From: Corallococcus sp. CAG:1435
Lineage (GTDB): Bacteria > Bacillota > Clostridia > Christensenellales > CAG-314
Assembly (NCBI GenBank): GCA_000433775.1
Contig: HF998485.1
Span: 24,605 to 32,569, forward strand
Direction of reading: 5' to 3'
DNA length: 7,965 nucleotides
A model generated the notes under the pieces. The model saw nothing but the letters and a program-made list of their open reading frames with translations. It was not told the origin of the DNA and did no database searches. Shown one piece after another: positions 6,263 to 7,965 of this stretch; position 1 is the stretch's first letter, and each line of letters opens with the position of its first letter. A program made the position numbers and the translations under genes.

Positions 6263-6740
6263 CAAACTTGCAACCGATGCACAAAATTGCCAACATTTAG
6301 TGCTTATTTTTCCCCTTTATGCCGACAGCATTCCCGCAACGCTGGTAACCTTCCTGAAAAAACTGCAAGAAAAACCGTCACAAAACAAATTGCAAATTTC
6401 GGCAGTTGTAAACTGCGGATTTCTGGAATACTCGCAAAACGGAACTGCAATAGAACAGCTGAAACTGTTTTGTTTGCAAAACGGTTACATGTTTTGCTGC
6501 TCTCTTAAAATAGGCGGCGGAGAAGCAATTCTCAACACAATTTTTCGCATATCGGTTAAAATAGCGATGCGACGGTTTGCACGCAGCGTAACGACAGGCA
6601 AATGCGCCGAATACAGCGTAACCATGCCCCTTTCGCAAAGGGCATTTATCAGGCAAGCAAAAAAATACTGGCTCAAATACGGTGCTAAATACGGAACAAC
6701 ATTGCAGGAAATGTCCGCCCCTCTCATAGAGGACAAATAG
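6135..6740 (+). CDS. Flavodoxin-fold NAD(P)H-dependent oxidoreductase-like protein (second of a pair)
   Basis: A 201-residue cytosolic protein with a flavodoxin-like N-terminus. ILIVNASPRAPKSNFKK (4-20) forms the first strand and FMN phosphate-binding loop. LVLIFPLYADSIPATLVTFL (55-74) is the second characteristic block, where the FPLYADSIP segment contacts flavin in relatives. VVNCGFLE (91-98), GGGEAILNT (127-135), TMPLS (163-167) and KYWLKYG (177-183) follow the pattern of the second member of a tandem pair known from Clostridia. AAGGAG at 6122-6126, 8 nt upstream, gives a strong start. The overlap of 128 nt with the preceding gene and the shared orientation indicate co-translation and perhaps a joint complex. 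The substrate is unknown. Confidence 0.82.
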   Translation: MEKILIVNASPRAPKSNFKKLAELFGNCCEDCLYREVIRTDIDKLATDAQNCQHLVLIFPLYADSIPATLVTFLKKLQEKPSQNKLQISAVVNCGFLEYSQNGTAIEQLKLFCLQNGYMFCCSLKIGGGEAILNTIFRISVKIAMRRFARSVTTGKCAEYSVTMPLSQRAFIRQAKKYWLKYGAKYGTTLQEMSAPLIEDK

Positions 6741-6954
6741 CAATTTTTGCACCGACACACGCTTTTAACGGCCAAATCGTAATTCAGGCACATTACAAAG
6801 CCTTTGGCAACACCTGTAAAACCGACGGCGAACAAGAGGGGCAATTTACCGTACGACGGAATGTAACTTCGGTACAAACACTTCACCACGGCTATGCAAA
6901 AAATATTTTTCGACGTTTTAATGTCCGAATAGGTGCATTTGCCACAAATGAAAG
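6741..6954. other. Intergenic stretch before the leader promoter
   Basis: No gene is seen. Short imperfect inverted repeats occur: TACCG at 6847-6851 with CGGTA at 6870-6874, and GCAA/TTGC just after the 6740 stop. None has a convincing T-run, so termination of the flavodoxin pair is not clearly explained. Confidence 0.4.
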
Positions 6955-6983
6955 GCAATTTTGCAAATTTTGCGGAAAATTGC
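6955..6983. promoter_or_regulatory. Inverted repeat just upstream of the leader promoter
   Basis: GCAATTTT (6955-6962) and AAAATTGC (6976-6983) form a perfect 8-bp inverted repeat with a 13-bp spacer. It ends 10 bp before the -35 box at 6994. It could be an activator or repressor site, or act as an A/T-rich UP element. The surrounding sequence repeats AATTTTGC, so background composition may explain it. Confidence 0.4.
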
Positions 6984-6993
6984 AGAAAAATTG

Positions 6994-7023
6994 TTGACAA
7001 CTTGCACGACAAGCCTTTATAAT
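6994..7023 (+). promoter_or_regulatory. Consensus promoter of the attenuator leader
   Basis: The -35 box TTGACA (6994-6999) and -10 box TATAAT (7018-7023) both match consensus exactly, with an 18-bp spacer. Transcription would begin near 7030, leaving about 20 nt before the leader peptide start. Such a strong promoter fits a unit regulated after initiation. Confidence 0.92.
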
Positions 7024-7049
7024 GCAAAAAAAGAAACAAGGAAACTACC

Positions 7050-7133
7050 ATGACCAACTTCGTATTTGCATCGGCATACTTTTACTTTTACTACTTTACG
7101 AAACGTAATGTAGCGATTGCTGATGGAATTTAG
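7050..7133 (+). CDS. Phe/Tyr-rich leader peptide (27 residues)
   Basis: A 27-codon reading frame starts 20 nt into the transcript, with AGGAA at 7039-7043 and a 6-nt spacer before the ATG. Nine of 27 residues are Phe or Tyr. Seven are consecutive, YFYFYYF at residues 10-16 (7077-7097), with two more Phe at residues 4 and 6. The peptide has no other recognisable role. Its position between a perfect promoter and an intrinsic terminator, and the pairing options of its RNA, identify it as a regulatory leader in the style of pheL. Slow translation of UAC and UUU codons when charged tRNA-Tyr or tRNA-Phe is short would stall the ribosome over RNA region 1. In rich conditions the ribosome would reach the TAG at 7131 and cover region 2. 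Confidence 0.85.
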   Translation: MTNFVFASAYFYFYYFTKRNVAIADGI

Positions 7134-7199
7134 TTGGTAAAAAGTACACCTTTATATTTTTACAAACAAAACTCTTTCGGTAATCGGAAGAGTTTTTTT
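7069..7199 (+). promoter_or_regulatory. Ribosome-mediated transcription attenuator
   Basis: Three alternative pairings can be drawn. Region 1 (7069-7076, CATCGGCA) pairs with region 2 (7118-7125, TGCTGATG) as 8 bp including one G-U, enclosing the Tyr/Phe codon block. Region 2 (7114-7123, CGATTGCTGA) pairs with region 3 (7177-7186, TCGGTAATCG) as 10 bp including two G-U; this uses the top of the terminator arm and its loop and so blocks termination. Region 3 pairs with region 4 as the terminator at 7168-7196. A further 7-bp hairpin (7137-7143 with 7157-7163) would bring regions 2 and 3 close together. The leader stop codon is 8 nt past region 2, the correct distance for a terminating ribosome to mask it. 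Pairings were found by eye; no energies were computed. Confidence 0.82.
7168..7199 (+). terminator. Attenuator terminator
   Basis: AAAACTCTTTC (7168-7178) pairs with GGAAGAGTTTT (7186-7196) as an 11-bp stem with one G-U, around loop GGTAATC (7179-7185). The right arm runs into seven T at 7193-7199. It lies 35 nt after the leader peptide stop and no other gene end is nearby, so it must act on the leader transcript. Confidence 0.92.
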
Positions 7200-7200
7200 G

Positions 7201-7608
7201 TTACATTTTTCAGGGTTTAAGTCTGTTGAGTGCAGTGTCCTGGCGACTGACGGTCAAAACACAGACAGGCGACGTTGAAAGAATACCGACAAACTTCACT
7301 GCGTGTGAAAATCCCCGGATACTTGCACAAAAATTTTGACGCCACCCTCTAAACTGCCACCGCTTCAAAATGTACACACACGGAAATGTCATTTGCTGTT
7401 TTGCGTGATTTACGACAGCGCAACAGGCACAGGTGGAATAACAGTGTGAAACAGGCTTTGCCTCATCTGTCGGTCAATAATAGACGTAAATTTAATGAGG
7501 TACAAAAAAAACACTACCGTATTGCAATATTTGTACCAAAAGCAGGCAAACGGCAAAAACAAAGTTATTTCAGGCGATACAATTCGCCTTGAATAGGGAG
7601 GAAAAACT
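7201..7608 (+). other. Long 5' leader between the attenuator and the lipoprotein gene
   Basis: About 408 nt separate the attenuator from the next gene. No convincing promoter lies inside: TTGACG occurs at about 7337 but has no matching -10 box. Read-through from 6994 is therefore the simplest source of the downstream mRNA. Possible structure includes GTCTGT (7221-7226) with ACAGAC (7261-7266), and CCTCAT with ATGAGG between about 7461 and 7500. A GGTGGAA segment near 7432 faintly recalls a T-box motif but lacks the ACCGCG part and a matching terminator. A 68-codon frame at 7386-7592 is very basic and has no ribosome site. Confidence 0.5.
7572..7589 (+). promoter_or_regulatory. Hairpin just before the lipoprotein ribosome site
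   Basis: AGGCGA (7572-7577) pairs perfectly with TCGCCT (7584-7589) around a 6-nt loop. It ends 5 nt before the strong Shine-Dalgarno AGGGAGG (7595-7601), which is 7 nt from the ATG at 7609. It could protect the mRNA 5' region after processing or influence initiation. Confidence 0.45.
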
Positions 7609-7965
7609 ATGAAAAAAATTGTTGCTACCTTAACTTGTCTTTTACTGGCAATAATAATGTGCGTGGGTCTTGTTGCCTGCGAAACAGGGGAAATAAAGGT
7701 GAACCCCGACAAGGAACATTACGTTGTGGGTATCTGCCAACTTACGCAACACGCCGCTTTGGACGAAGCCACAAGAGGTTTCAAAGAAGCATTGCAAACG
7801 GCTCTTGCAGAAAAGGGCAGAACGGTGGAATTTGACGAACAAAACGCTTCCAACGAACCCACCATTTGCACAACCATAGTTTCCGGTTTTGTGGCAAAAG
7901 ACGTCGACCTGATTCTTGCAAACGCCACAAGTCCGTTGCAGGCTGCTGCGGCTGCAACTGCCACC
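7609..7965 (+). CDS. TrpX-like ABC transporter substrate-binding lipoprotein (5' part, cut by window end)
   Basis: The frame is open for 119 codons to the window end. It starts with a lipoprotein signal: MKK, a hydrophobic core at about residues 4-22, and lipobox LVAC with acylated Cys24. The mature part reads YVVGICQLTQHAALDEATRGFKEAL in two overlapping blocks: YVVGICQLTQHAALD (38-52) and EATRGFKEAL (53-62). Then come FDEQNASNEP (74-83) and VDLILANATSPLQAAAAAT (98-116). These match the pattern of the ABC_sub_bind family that includes TrpX of the TrpXYZ aromatic amino acid importer, usually about 330 residues. The protein would sit on the outer face of the membrane and pass substrate to a permease and ATPase, presumably encoded just beyond the window. 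The upstream Phe/Tyr attenuator suggests Phe or Tyr, or aromatic amino acids generally, as the substrate; this is inferred. Confidence 0.88.
   Translation, partial: MKKIVATLTCLLLAIIMCVGLVACETGEIKVNPDKEHYVVGICQLTQHAALDEATRGFKEALQTALAEKGRTVEFDEQNASNEPTICTTIVSGFVAKDVDLILANATSPLQAAAAATAT

Noticed and set aside
5633..6265. 210-codon reverse frame opposite the first flavodoxin-like gene
   Set aside because: The forward frame carries the CIGCFGCW and related motifs; the reverse frame has none and mirrors it almost exactly.
7425..7445. GGTGGAA segment as a T-box riboswitch core
   Set aside because: Only part of the conserved T-box sequence is present, the ACCGCG portion is missing, and no downstream terminator complementary to it was seen.
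7386..7592. 68-codon forward frame before the lipoprotein gene
   Set aside because: No ribosome site, very basic composition, no recognisable motif; it probably is untranslated leader.
1..7965. CRISPR array or insertion sequence
   Set aside because: No regularly spaced repeats and no transposase or integrase motifs were seen on either strand.

Overview
The window looks like a chromosomal stretch from a low-to-mid GC Bacillota, probably an uncultured Clostridia-type gut bacterium. This rests on consensus sigma-A-type promoters, strong Shine-Dalgarno sites, a two-gene flavodoxin-fold pair and a TrpX-type lipoprotein of a kind I associate with Firmicutes. The assignment is an inference; there is no rRNA or marker gene to fix it.

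Positions 55-4982 form one defence operon on the + strand. A strong promoter (TTGACT, 17 bp, extended TAAAAT) drives a small XRE-type regulator, a Vsr mismatch endonuclease, an m5C methyltransferase close to M.HpaII, a HpaII-family restriction endonuclease, a second m5C methyltransferase and a TIR-domain protein. The first five genes overlap or nearly abut. This is a Type II restriction-modification (R-M) system, probably CCGG-specific, with its own repair enzyme for deaminated 5-methylcytosine. The second methyltransferase breaks off inside motif X, where the more AT-rich TIR gene begins. That point looks like a recombination junction that added a likely NAD-consuming effector to the operon. 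A hairpin over the TIR stop and a terminator near 5093-5122 close the unit.

Positions 5123-5638 are non-coding, with small inverted and direct repeats. Positions 5639-6740 hold two flavodoxin-fold (FMN reductase-like) genes that overlap by an unusual 128 nt.

The most interesting part is 6994-7965. A perfect-consensus promoter (TTGACA, 18 bp, TATAAT) leads to a 27-codon leader peptide with a block of seven consecutive Tyr/Phe codons. The leader RNA can form mutually exclusive 1:2, 2:3 and 3:4 pairings, the last being an intrinsic terminator with seven U. This is the full layout of a ribosome-mediated transcription attenuator. About 410 nt further on lies a lipoprotein of the TrpX-like ABC substrate-binding family, cut by the window end. 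I infer that Phe/Tyr supply controls an aromatic amino acid importer through leader-peptide stalling, where a T-box might be expected in a Firmicute.
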